This document shows positions 10,349 through 17,298 of a DNA stretch of 35,674 nucleotides, piece by piece (position 1 is the stretch's first letter; every line of letters starts with the position of its first letter). This stretch comes from Lysobacterales bacterium. Lineage in GTDB: Bacteria > Pseudomonadota > Gammaproteobacteria > Xanthomonadales > SZUA-36. The stretch spans positions 1-35,674 of the forward strand of contig JANQPM010000046.1 in the NCBI GenBank assembly GCA_028289465.1, written 5' to 3'. Below the pieces are notes generated by a model, which searched no databases, was not told the DNA's origin, and worked only from the letters and a program-made list of their open reading frames with translations. The translations under genes were made by a program, and so were the position numbers.

Positions 10349-10828
10349 TTACTGCCGAACGAGTTGGTCGAATGGATTCCGCCCGAGACCACTCTCGGCG
10401 AACACCCTGACATCCCTGCCCTGGCCCGGGTCCTCGAACACCAGCAGCCAATCGGCCGGCGGCAAATGGCCGGCGCCTTTTTCCGGCCATTCGATCAACC
10501 AGATGGCCTGGCTCGGCAAATCGGCCAGCCCGAGATAGTCCAGCTCCTGTCCGTCGGCGATTCGGTACAGGTCGAGATGGTGAACGAATTGGTCGTCCAG
10601 CGGATAGCTTTCCAGCAGCGCATAGGTCGGGCTCTTGACCCGCCCCGGATAGCCGAGCGCATGGATAAAAGCCCGCGCAAACGTCGTTTTCCCGCTGCCC
10701 AGCGGGCCCTGCAAATACAGACAGAACGGGGAATAAACCAGGCCGGCCAGCCGTCCGGCCCATGCAGTCAGCGCCGCTTCATCCGGCAAATGCAGTTGAT
10801 AAGGCATTGGTTGGCCTGGGTCCGTCAT
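10349..10828 (-). CDS. tsaE: tRNA threonylcarbamoyladenosine biosynthesis ATPase TsaE
   Basis: TsaE is the ATPase of the TsaBDE complex that makes t6A at position 37 of ANN-reading tRNAs. The 159-residue protein shows the Walker A motif GPLGSGKTT (41-49), SPTYALLESY (about 77-86), the Walker-B-like HLDLYRI (about 95-101) and the family's WPEKG (about 124-128). ATG at 10826-10828 overlaps the nnr stop by 4 bp. nnr-tsaE-amiB-mutL is the conserved order. Only the loose 113-bp gap to amiB breaks tight coupling in this stretch. Confidence 0.96.
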   Translation of the reverse strand: MTDPGQPMPYQLHLPDEAALTAWAGRLAGLVYSPFCLYLQGPLGSGKTTFARAFIHALGYPGRVKSPTYALLESYPLDDQFVHHLDLYRIADGQELDYLGLADLPSQAIWLIEWPEKGAGHLPPADWLLVFEDPGQGRDVRVFAESGLGRNPFDQLVRQ

Positions 10829-12354
10829 CGCTCGCTCAGGTGCTCACTTAGGGATAGCCAGGCTGCCGGCAGCGCATCGATCACATCGCCGGCGATCAAG
10901 CCGGCTTCGCCGAGTTGCACGGCGGCCAGATCAGCCGTTGTGGCATGAATGAAGACCCCGGCGCTGGCGGCCTGATAGATCGGCATACCGCTGCCGAGCA
11001 GTGCCGCTATCACTCCGGTCAGTACATCGCCCATGCCGGCGCTGGCCATGCCCGGATTGCCGGCCCGGCACAAACCCATCGGTCCTCCACGGCTACCATG
11101 TTCATCGCCAGCATATTTCTCATCAGCACAGACCAGGGTGCCGTTGCCTTTCAGGACAACGACTGCGCCGTAGCGTACTGCGATTTCCCGGGCGGCAGCG
11201 AAACGATCCGCCTGTACACGATCTACATCGCTGCCCAAAAGACGCGCGGCCTCGCCCGGGTGCGGAGTCAGTACCCAGTCGCGGCGAACGCGCGGGTTCT
11301 CGGCCAGCCAGTTCAGGCCGTCCGCATCCAGCACCAGCGGCCGGGGATCGTTTACCGCGTACTCAAAAGCCGCCCGACCCCAGGCCTCCCTGCCCAGTCC
11401 CGGGCCTGCGGCCAGCACCGTGGCCCGCCGGGTCAGCGACACCAACTCCGCCGGATCGGAAACCGAAGCGGTCATCAATTCCGGGCGCGATAAATTGATC
11501 CACGCGGCATGATCCGGATGCGAAAACAGGGTGACCAGACCGGCACCGGCGCGCAATGCTGCCGAACCGGCGAGCAGTGCCGCACCGGACATACCGGCCG
11601 CACCGCCGACAATGCCGATATGGCCGTAGTCCCCTTTATGCGCGCCGGCCGGCCGCGGCGCGCCCCAATCGGCCCGGGCAGTGATCTCGCGGCAACGCAC
11701 CGGAACCGATTCATAAACTTCCGGCGGTACCTGCAGATCGTCAAACACGATATTACCGGCATGGTCCGGCCCGTCAGCCGTGTACAGGCCCCGTTTCCGG
11801 CCGATAAAGGTAACCGTCCTGTCCGCCCGGACCGCCACGCCGAGTACCCGGCCGGTATCGGCACACAAGCCCGACGGAATATCCACCGCAACCACCGGCC
11901 GTCCCGACCGGTTCACCGTATCGACCAGTGCTGCGTAGTCGCCGGCAACCGGCCGCTCGAGACCGGTACCCAGCAGCGCATCAATCACCAGATCGACGCT
12001 TTCCCACGGTACTGCATCCACCGGGCTGATACTGCCGCCGGACTGCAGAAACGCCGCTGCCGCCGTCGCCGCATCGCCGCTCAGTGCATTCACGGGTTTC
12101 AGCGCAAGCATGCAGACCTCAAGCCCGGCCTGCAATGCCAGTCTGCCGACCAAATAGCCGTCACCGGCATTGTTGCCGGCCCCGGCAGCTATCAACCAGT
12201 GTCCGCTGGCCGGATAGTGGGCGCGAGCATCGTCAAACAGCGCGAGGGCGGCGCGCTGCATCAGCTCAAAGCCGGCGATGCCGTGCTGGTCGATCGCGAC
12301 GCGATCCAGCGCCTTAACGTCCTGCGCCCGATATAATGGCGGTGATAATGACAT
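10825..12354 (-). CDS. nnr: Bifunctional NAD(P)HX epimerase / NAD(P)HX dehydratase
   Basis: The protein repairs hydrated, inactive NADH and NADPH. The N-terminal YjeF_N domain (about residues 10-220) epimerises R-NAD(P)HX and shows GAGNNAGDGYLVGR. The C-terminal YjeF_C domain (about 235-505) is the ribokinase-fold dehydratase with GGAAGMSGAALLAGSAALR, LTPHPGEAARLL and GMGDVLTGV. I chose the ATG at 12352-12354 (509 residues, MSLSPPLYRAQDV), which gives a normal N-terminus. A longer frame would start at 12390 inside the intergenic space. It is divergent from queG, as yjeF is from queG (yjeS) in E. coli. Confidence 0.95.
   Translation of the reverse strand: MSLSPPLYRAQDVKALDRVAIDQHGIAGFELMQRAALALFDDARAHYPASGHWLIAAGAGNNAGDGYLVGRLALQAGLEVCMLALKPVNALSGDAATAAAAFLQSGGSISPVDAVPWESVDLVIDALLGTGLERPVAGDYAALVDTVNRSGRPVVAVDIPSGLCADTGRVLGVAVRADRTVTFIGRKRGLYTADGPDHAGNIVFDDLQVPPEVYESVPVRCREITARADWGAPRPAGAHKGDYGHIGIVGGAAGMSGAALLAGSAALRAGAGLVTLFSHPDHAAWINLSRPELMTASVSDPAELVSLTRRATVLAAGPGLGREAWGRAAFEYAVNDPRPLVLDADGLNWLAENPRVRRDWVLTPHPGEAARLLGSDVDRVQADRFAAAREIAVRYGAVVVLKGNGTLVCADEKYAGDEHGSRGGPMGLCRAGNPGMASAGMGDVLTGVIAALLGSGMPIYQAASAGVFIHATTADLAAVQLGEAGLIAGDVIDALPAAWLSLSEHLSER
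12332..12337 (+). promoter_or_regulatory. Candidate -10 element (TATAAT) for queG
   Basis: A perfect plus-strand TATAAT lies 60 bp upstream of the queG ATG and overlaps the first codons of nnr on the other strand. No good -35 is visible at 16-18 bp. If used, it would give a queG leader of about 50 nt. Confidence 0.3.
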
Positions 12355-12388
12355 TGCGGTATGCACAACCCTCACGAGATACGATCGC

Positions 12389-12394
12389 ATTATA
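12389..12394 (-). promoter_or_regulatory. Candidate -10 element (TATAAT) for the nnr operon
   Basis: A perfect TATAAT on the minus strand lies 35 bp upstream of the nnr start codon. The -35 region would fall inside the first codons of queG and is poor (TGTCGG at a 17-bp spacer). The call rests on the -10 hexamer and on its place in a 43-bp divergent gap. Confidence 0.35.
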
Positions 12395-12397
12395 ACG

Positions 12398-13507
12398 ATG
12401 AACCCCTCCGCCCGACATGACGCGCAACCGGCCGCTCAGACAACCGACTGGCAAGCCGTGGCTGAACAAATCAAGACCTGGGGGAAGGCGCTTGGTTTTC
12501 AGGACGTCGGTATTACCGATACTGAGCTAGACTCTCATGAAGTCCGGCTGCTGAACTGGCTGGAACAGGGTTTCCATGGCGAGATGGGCTACATGGAAAG
12601 ACACGGCACCCGGCGTAGCCGGCCGCAGGAGCTGATCCCGGGCACGATTCGAATTATTTCCGCCCGCATGGACTACTGGCCATCCGATGCTACCCCGGTC
12701 GAAGCACTGCTCGAACAGCCCGAGACAGCCTGTATCTCGCGCTATGCCCTGGGCCGCGATTACCACAAGGTGCTCAGGCGACGCTTGCAGCGCCTGGCCG
12801 ATAGGATTACCGACAGCGTAGGCTCGTTCGGCTACCGGGCGTTTGTCGACAGCGCGCCGGTGCTGGAAAAGGCACTGGCGGAAAAAGCCGGTCTCGGCTG
12901 GATCGGCAAGCATTCCAATCTGCTGAACGACAAGGCCGGTGGCTGGTTCTTCCTCGGCGAACTGTATACCGATCTGCCGCTGCCGGTGGACTCGCCCGCG
13001 ACCAACCACTGCGGCAGTTGCCGGCGGTGCATCGACATCTGCCCGACCGACGCCATCGTCGCGCCGTACCAGGTCGATGCGCGGCGCTGCATTTCCTACC
13101 TGACGATCGAGCTGCACGGCAGCATTCCCGAACCACTCAGGCCGAAGATCGGCAACCGCATCTACGGCTGCGACGACTGTCAGGCCGTCTGCCCGTGGAA
13201 CAAGTTCGCCAATGCGTCGGCGGAACCGGATTTCGCGCCGCGGCACGGTCTTGATGCACCGGATTTGGTCAGCCTATTCCGATGGGACGAAGCGACTTTT
13301 CAAAAGCGCACCGAAGGCAGCGCGATACGGCGCATCGGGCACCTGCGCTGGCTGCGCAATATCGCCGTCGCGCTGGGCAATGCGCCGACCAGCGGACCGA
13401 TTCTCGATGCGCTTCGTTCGCGGCTGAATCACCCCTCGGAACTGGTCCGCGAGCACGTGAACTGGGCCTTGCGCCAACACGCGGACAAGGCGGCCGGTAG
13501 CACTTGA
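12398..13507 (+). CDS. queG: Epoxyqueuosine reductase QueG
   Basis: QueG is a cobalamin- and iron-sulfur-dependent enzyme that reduces epoxyqueuosine in tRNA to queuosine. The chosen ATG (12398-12400) gives 369 residues and avoids a 40-codon extension that would run back into nnr. The catalytic-domain motif FVDSAPVLEKALAEKAGLGWIGK (about 149-171) includes the likely proton-donor D151. Two [4Fe-4S] clusters are indicated by C205-C208-C211-C215 (CGSCRRCIDICP), C231 and C258-C261-C265 (CDDCQAVCPWN). A HEAT-like C-terminal tail follows. The gene stands alone, divergent from nnr. Confidence 0.97.
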   Translation: MNPSARHDAQPAAQTTDWQAVAEQIKTWGKALGFQDVGITDTELDSHEVRLLNWLEQGFHGEMGYMERHGTRRSRPQELIPGTIRIISARMDYWPSDATPVEALLEQPETACISRYALGRDYHKVLRRRLQRLADRITDSVGSFGYRAFVDSAPVLEKALAEKAGLGWIGKHSNLLNDKAGGWFFLGELYTDLPLPVDSPATNHCGSCRRCIDICPTDAIVAPYQVDARRCISYLTIELHGSIPEPLRPKIGNRIYGCDDCQAVCPWNKFANASAEPDFAPRHGLDAPDLVSLFRWDEATFQKRTEGSAIRRIGHLRWLRNIAVALGNAPTSGPILDALRSRLNHPSELVREHVNWALRQHADKAAGST

Positions 13508-13655
13508 CGGCCGGCTTCACGTTGACCGGCCTCACGCTGACTGGCTCCAGGCGAATATGATACTCTGGTAGTTTAATTTCTAGCGCCGTATCGCTCAGAA
13601 TACGGTTCGACAAGCAACCACCAAATATTGGCGATCACGGATATCGGAAAGACTT

Positions 13656-15161
13656 ATGAGTATGATCAAGCGCCTCCATGCAATGCGTCACCACGGCGGA
13701 CCCGCAAAGACAGTCGGCCTGCCCGATGAAATCATCGAACGGTTTGCCAAGCAGGATTCGCGATTAGTCGATGCCATCAACGACGCCTGGGAGACGTTCG
13801 AACGCTTGCAAACCGAAATGCCGGAGCTGCTGGCACTGCCGGAAGCGGAAATGATCGAAGCGGTGCAGCAGGACTACGTTAATTTTTATCAGCTCGACGC
13901 GGTCAATCCCTACGTTGCGCTGGCGGCGCGCGGACCGTGGATCGTCACGGCCAAAGGTGCGGTGCTGCACGACAACGGCGGCTACGGCATGCTGGGTTTT
14001 GGCCACGCGCCAACCCAGGTACTGGACGCGATGAGCCGCCCGCACGTGATGGCCAACGTGATGACGCCGAACATCAGTCAAAAGCGACTGATCGCCGCGC
14101 TGCGCCGGGAGATCGGCCATAACCGCGACGGTCATTGTCCGTTCGGCAAGTTCTTATGCCTGAACAGCGGCTCCGAAGCGGTCACGGTCGCTGCCCGCAT
14201 CTCCGACGTTAACGCCAAGAGCATGACCGATCCGGGCGGCCGCCATGCCAACAAGACGATTCGCGTGCTCGGCCTGAAAGGCGCATTTCACGGCCGAACC
14301 GACCGGCCGGCACAGTTTTCCGATTCCACCCGGAAAACCTATGCCCGCCATCTCGCGACCTTCCGCGACCGGGATAACCTGATCACCGTAGAGCCCAACG
14401 ATGTAGAACAGCTCGAGCAGGTTTTCCACTATGCCGAACAAAACGATATCTTCATCGAGGCTTTTTTTATCGAACCGGTCATGGGCGAAGGCAACCCCGG
14501 CCAGGCCATCACGCCCGAGTTCTATCAGCGGGCCCGGCGCCTGACCAAAGAGCATGGGGCCCTGCTGCTGGTTGACTCGATTCAGGCCGGCCTGCGCGCC
14601 GAGGGCGTATTGTCGATCTGCGACTACTCGGGTTTTGAACATGTTGAAGCACCGGATATGGAGACCTATTCCAAAGCACTGAATGCTGGTCAATACCCGC
14701 TGTCGGTGCTGGCGATGACCGAGCGGGCTGCCGGTCTCTATCGTAGCGGCGTCTACGGTAACACCATGACAACCAATCCCCGCGCGCTGGACGTGGCCTG
14801 TGCGGTACTGGATTCCATCACCCCGGAACTGCGCGACAATATCCGCGGCAAAGGCCAGGAATTTCTGCACAAGCTGGAAGCGCTGAAAGCCGAAATGGAC
14901 GGCGATATCACCAAGGTGCAGGGCACCGGCCTGCTGTTCTCAGTGGAATTGGACAGCAGCAAATTCAAAAGCTACGGCGCCGACTCGATCGAAGAGTACA
15001 TGCGTCACCACGGCATCAACGTGATCCACGGCGGCGAGAACAGCCTGCGCTATACGCCGCATTTTGCAATCACCGGCGCCGAGGTGGATTTGATTGTCGA
15101 TGCGACACGCCAGGCACTGCTGCAAGGTCCGGTCAAGGCTACTGCTTCAGAAGCCGCGTGA
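13656..15161 (+). CDS. Class III PLP-dependent aminotransferase of unknown substrate
   Basis: A 501-residue protein of the class III (ornithine/GABA-type) aminotransferase fold. It shows SGSEA (171-175, phosphate binding), FHGRT (211-215) and EPVMGEGN (about 283-290). YSKALNAG contains K340, the expected PLP-binding lysine. The usual DEVQTGxGRTG motif is replaced by D307-S-I-Q-A-G-L-R-A-E-G, so the Asp that contacts the PLP ring nitrogen is kept but the next Glu is Ser and the Gly-Arg-Thr-Gly end is lost. An N-terminal extension of about 90 residues makes it longer than standard members. GGAAAG lies seven bases before the ATG. It is the first gene of a unit with a beta-lactamase gene. Substrate cannot be read from the sequence. 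Confidence 0.85.
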   Translation: MSMIKRLHAMRHHGGPAKTVGLPDEIIERFAKQDSRLVDAINDAWETFERLQTEMPELLALPEAEMIEAVQQDYVNFYQLDAVNPYVALAARGPWIVTAKGAVLHDNGGYGMLGFGHAPTQVLDAMSRPHVMANVMTPNISQKRLIAALRREIGHNRDGHCPFGKFLCLNSGSEAVTVAARISDVNAKSMTDPGGRHANKTIRVLGLKGAFHGRTDRPAQFSDSTRKTYARHLATFRDRDNLITVEPNDVEQLEQVFHYAEQNDIFIEAFFIEPVMGEGNPGQAITPEFYQRARRLTKEHGALLLVDSIQAGLRAEGVLSICDYSGFEHVEAPDMETYSKALNAGQYPLSVLAMTERAAGLYRSGVYGNTMTTNPRALDVACAVLDSITPELRDNIRGKGQEFLHKLEALKAEMDGDITKVQGTGLLFSVELDSSKFKSYGADSIEEYMRHHGINVIHGGENSLRYTPHFAITGAEVDLIVDATRQALLQGPVKATASEAA

Positions 15162-15976
15162 CGCGATACCGGGGCTGCAATCCGCGACGGAGCGCCGCAG
15201 CCGCGGCGCTCTTGCTATGCGTTGCCCAGATCGCACCGTCACAGGGCGACACAGCATCATTCGACGGGCCGGCGGCGCCCTACTTCGAGCCGCACCGGGC
15301 CTGCGTATTGCTCTACGACGAGGCCAGCGACCGCCTGACAGCTTATGGCCTGGACCAGTGTCGAATGCCGTTGGCACCTTGCTCCACATTTAAAATACCG
15401 CATGCCTTAATCGGCCTGGAGACCGGTGCGGTGACCGGTCCGGACCACGTCAAGCGCTGGGACGGCACACGCCATCAGCGCCGGGCGGCCAACCAGGACC
15501 ACGATCTCGCCAGCGCGATCCGTGATTCCATCGTCTGGTATTTTCAGTCCGTTGCCACCGATATCGGTGCCGAGCGCATGCAGCGCTGGCTGGACCGGCT
15601 GGACTACGGCAACCGCGATATCAGTGCCGGCATGGACCGGTTCTGGCTGAACACCAGCCTGACCGTCACTGCCTTTGAGCAATTGGATCTGCTGCGCCGG
15701 CTGCAGCGAAACGAATTGCCGTTTCGGACCGGCCATCAGCAGGCGGTCAAACGAATGCTGCTGCAGGCCGATGCACCGCTGCCGGGTATGATATTCGGCA
15801 AAACCGGCAGTTGCCGCGGCGCGGAATTCGACCATGGCTGGTTTGTCGGCTGGTGGGAACACGACGATCGACGCCTGAGCTTTGTCGTCAATCTGACCGG
15901 ACCTTCGGCCTGGGGACTGGAAGCCCGAAAGATGTTTTACCCACTGCTGCAAGACTGGCAATCAATAGGAAAATAG
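15158..15976 (+). CDS. Class D (OXA-type) beta-lactamase family protein
   Basis: A 272-residue protein with an N-terminal export signal (about 1-30, Arg-rich then Ala/Leu-rich). The active-site motifs of class D serine beta-lactamases are present in order: S76-T-F-K79 (nucleophile and carbamylatable lysine), S124-I-V (SxV), Y150-G-N152, W163 in RFWLN, and K215-T-G217. All are correctly spaced, so the fold and catalysis look intact. Real drug hydrolysis is not proven, since related penicillin-sensing domains share the motifs. No membrane-sensor region of the BlaR type is attached. The start is GTG (15158-15160), overlapping the aminotransferase stop (GTGA), so translation is probably coupled. 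The CMD-like gene follows after 3 bp. Confidence 0.9.
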   Translation: MTRYRGCNPRRSAAAAALLLCVAQIAPSQGDTASFDGPAAPYFEPHRACVLLYDEASDRLTAYGLDQCRMPLAPCSTFKIPHALIGLETGAVTGPDHVKRWDGTRHQRRAANQDHDLASAIRDSIVWYFQSVATDIGAERMQRWLDRLDYGNRDISAGMDRFWLNTSLTVTAFEQLDLLRRLQRNELPFRTGHQQAVKRMLLQADAPLPGMIFGKTGSCRGAEFDHGWFVGWWEHDDRRLSFVVNLTGPSAWGLEARKMFYPLLQDWQSIGK

Positions 15977-15979
15977 ACC

Positions 15980-16621
15980 ATGGCTCATATGCAACCGCTA
16001 CCTGCGGATACCCACCCGGAACTGGCCGAGGACTTCGCGATTTTCGAACGCATACTGGGTTTCGTGCCGAACAGCCTGCTGACCATGCAACGCCGGCCTG
16101 AAATCGTCAGAGGCTTCGGTGTGCTGACCAAGGCCGTGATGGCGCCGGACGGCGAGGTCGATCTCGGCTTCAAGCGACTGCTGGCACACTTCTCCAGCCG
16201 TGCGGCAGGCTGCCAGTACTGTGAAGCACACTCACTGGTTGCGGCCAAGATTCACGGCATTTCTCAGCAAAAACTGGATGCCATCTGGGATTATCAGAAT
16301 AGCCCGCTGTACAGCCCGGCCGAGCGTTGCGCGCTGGATTTCGCACTGGCCGCGGGTGCCGTTCCAAACGCGGTCGATCAGGCCATGATGGACCAAATGC
16401 GCGAATACTGGAGCGAAGATCAGATTGTGGAGATTCTCGGCGCGATCTGCCTGTACGGTTTTCTGAACCGCTGGAACGACTCCATGGCCACCGACCTCGA
16501 GGCTTCACCGAAAGACATGGGCACACAGGTCCTGGCGCAAGGCGGCTGGACCGGTGGCAAGCACGTTAAAGCCAAAGGTGACCCACCGGCACAGGGAAGC
16601 AAACCCTCTTCGCTAAAATGA
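15980..16621 (+). CDS. Carboxymuconolactone decarboxylase / AhpD-like family protein
   Basis: A 213-residue all-alpha protein with the AhpD-type redox motif C78-Q-Y-C81-E-A-H84 at the start of the second half of the CMD core (about 60-120). The two cysteines and the histidine are the residues that give AhpD relatives their peroxidase or thiol-disulfide activity. The longer domain after residue 130 (AERCALDFALAAGAVP) fits the 'peroxidase-related' branch. No signal peptide is present, so it is probably cytoplasmic. It begins 3 bp after the beta-lactamase gene with GGAAAA upstream, so it is the third gene of that unit. Its functional link with the first two is unknown. Confidence 0.88.
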   Translation: MAHMQPLPADTHPELAEDFAIFERILGFVPNSLLTMQRRPEIVRGFGVLTKAVMAPDGEVDLGFKRLLAHFSSRAAGCQYCEAHSLVAAKIHGISQQKLDAIWDYQNSPLYSPAERCALDFALAAGAVPNAVDQAMMDQMREYWSEDQIVEILGAICLYGFLNRWNDSMATDLEASPKDMGTQVLAQGGWTGGKHVKAKGDPPAQGSKPSSLK

Positions 16622-16644
16622 AACCACCGTTTGTAGGTACCGTA

Positions 16645-16668
16645 CTGCAGGAGCGCCTCTAGGCGCGA
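16645..16668 (+). repeat. REP-like palindromic element
   Basis: CTGCAGGAGCGCCTCTAGGCGC: a purine-rich GGAG head followed by a perfect GCGCCT/AGGCGC hairpin (16653-16658 with 16661-16666). It closely resembles the element at 17251-17276 in the opposite orientation. The family resembles the GTAG-headed REP sequences of Pseudomonas-like bacteria. Confidence 0.6.
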
Positions 16669-16684
16669 TCGCACGGTTATGCGC

Positions 16685-16728
16685 AAAAAAAGTCTGCGGC
16701 CCGACGGAGAGGCTGCCGGGCCGCAGAC
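16685..16728 (-). terminator. Intrinsic terminator of the small minus-strand gene
   Basis: A perfect 11-bp GC-rich stem (GTCTGCGGCCC at 16692-16702 with GGGCCGCAGAC at 16718-16728). On the minus strand it is followed by seven T (16691-16685). There is no T run on the plus side, so it ends minus-strand transcription. The only minus-strand gene that could use it directly is the small ORF at 16878-17129. Confidence 0.88.
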
Positions 16729-16846
16729 AGCCGCGACCTACATGCGCCCGGAACCCTCCATCCGTGCCATGTAAGGGAGTGCAATGCGGCAATCCGTATC
16801 GTGTGCCAAGCGTCTCATGCCGAAGGTGCCACGATCACGGTTTTCA

Positions 16847-16877
16847 CAGCCTGTGCGGTCTCGAAAAGACCAGGCTG
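16847..16877 (-). other. Bulged hairpin right after the small-gene stop codon
   Basis: Outer arms CAGCCT (16847-16852) and AGGCTG (16872-16877) enclose inner arms GGTCT (16857-16861) and AGACC (16867-16871) with a 5-nt loop. It abuts the stop codon of the small ORF and has no T run, so it is more likely a 3'UTR structure than a terminator. Confidence 0.6.
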
Positions 16878-17129
16878 CTACCCCCCTAGACTGCTGATCA
16901 GCGTTTGCGTGCCCGCAATGCCGATACCCAGCAGTGCAAACAGTACAACCAGACCCACCGCTTCCCCTGTGACGGCAAGCACCTCTCTGACCCAGGTTGT
17001 ACCCCCCTCAAAGTATCCGGCATTCGAAAGCCGGCGGCACGGGCCGTTGCCCGCAGGCCTGGCCGGCACGGTCTCGACCGTCGGTCGGTCGGCAATCACA
17101 CTGTCGGATGACAATAACGCCGTAAACAT
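16878..17129 (-). CDS. Unrecognised small membrane protein
   Basis: An 83-residue ORF that matches no family I know. Residues about 1-50 are polar (Pro/Arg/Gly-rich). Residues about 52-78 (AVTGEAVGLVVLFALLGIGIAG) form one strong hydrophobic helix, followed by TQTLISSLGG, so a C-terminal membrane anchor is likely. It is probably real: ATG 17127-17129 has a GGAG box eight bases upstream, codon use is GC-rich at third positions like its neighbours, and a strong terminator on the same strand lies 150 bp downstream. It is 169 bp downstream of the WYL regulator gene on the same strand, with a perfect 7-bp inverted repeat in between. Confidence 0.6.
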   Translation of the reverse strand: MFTALLSSDSVIADRPTVETVPARPAGNGPCRRLSNAGYFEGGTTWVREVLAVTGEAVGLVVLFALLGIGIAGTQTLISSLGG

Positions 17130-17179
17130 GTGCCTGACTCCTCGCTTTCGTTTGCGTGGATGCCATCAGATCACAGGCG

Positions 17180-17198
17180 GTTCTCAAAGCCTGAGAAC
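17180..17198. promoter_or_regulatory. Perfect inverted repeat upstream of the small gene (possible operator)
   Basis: GTTCTCA (17180-17186) and TGAGAAC (17192-17198) are separated by 5 bp. It lies 51 bp upstream of the start codon of the small membrane protein and about 100 bp downstream of the WYL regulator stop. It could be an operator or a leader hairpin. No clear -10/-35 pair is visible around it. Confidence 0.45.
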
Positions 17199-17250
17199 AT
17201 TGGCGTTTCGGGTTTGGTTAGTACCCTGCCTGTTTCATTTAGCAGAAGTT

Positions 17251-17276
17251 ATTCGTGCCTGAAGGCACTCCTACAG
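17251..17276 (-). repeat. REP-like palindromic element (GTAG head)
   Basis: On the minus strand CTGTAGGAGTGCCTTCAGGCAC: a GTAGGAG head and a perfect GTGCCT/AGGCAC hairpin (17255-17260 with 17263-17268). It faces the related element at 16645-16668, so the pair brackets the small gene. Confidence 0.65.
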
Positions 17277-17298
17277 CGACGGGCCAGCCGGCCGGCGC

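Noticed and set aside
16801..17262. 153-codon plus-strand ORF opposite the small membrane-protein gene
   Set aside because: It has no ribosome-binding site or terminator, and the Shine-Dalgarno and terminator evidence favours the minus-strand ORF.
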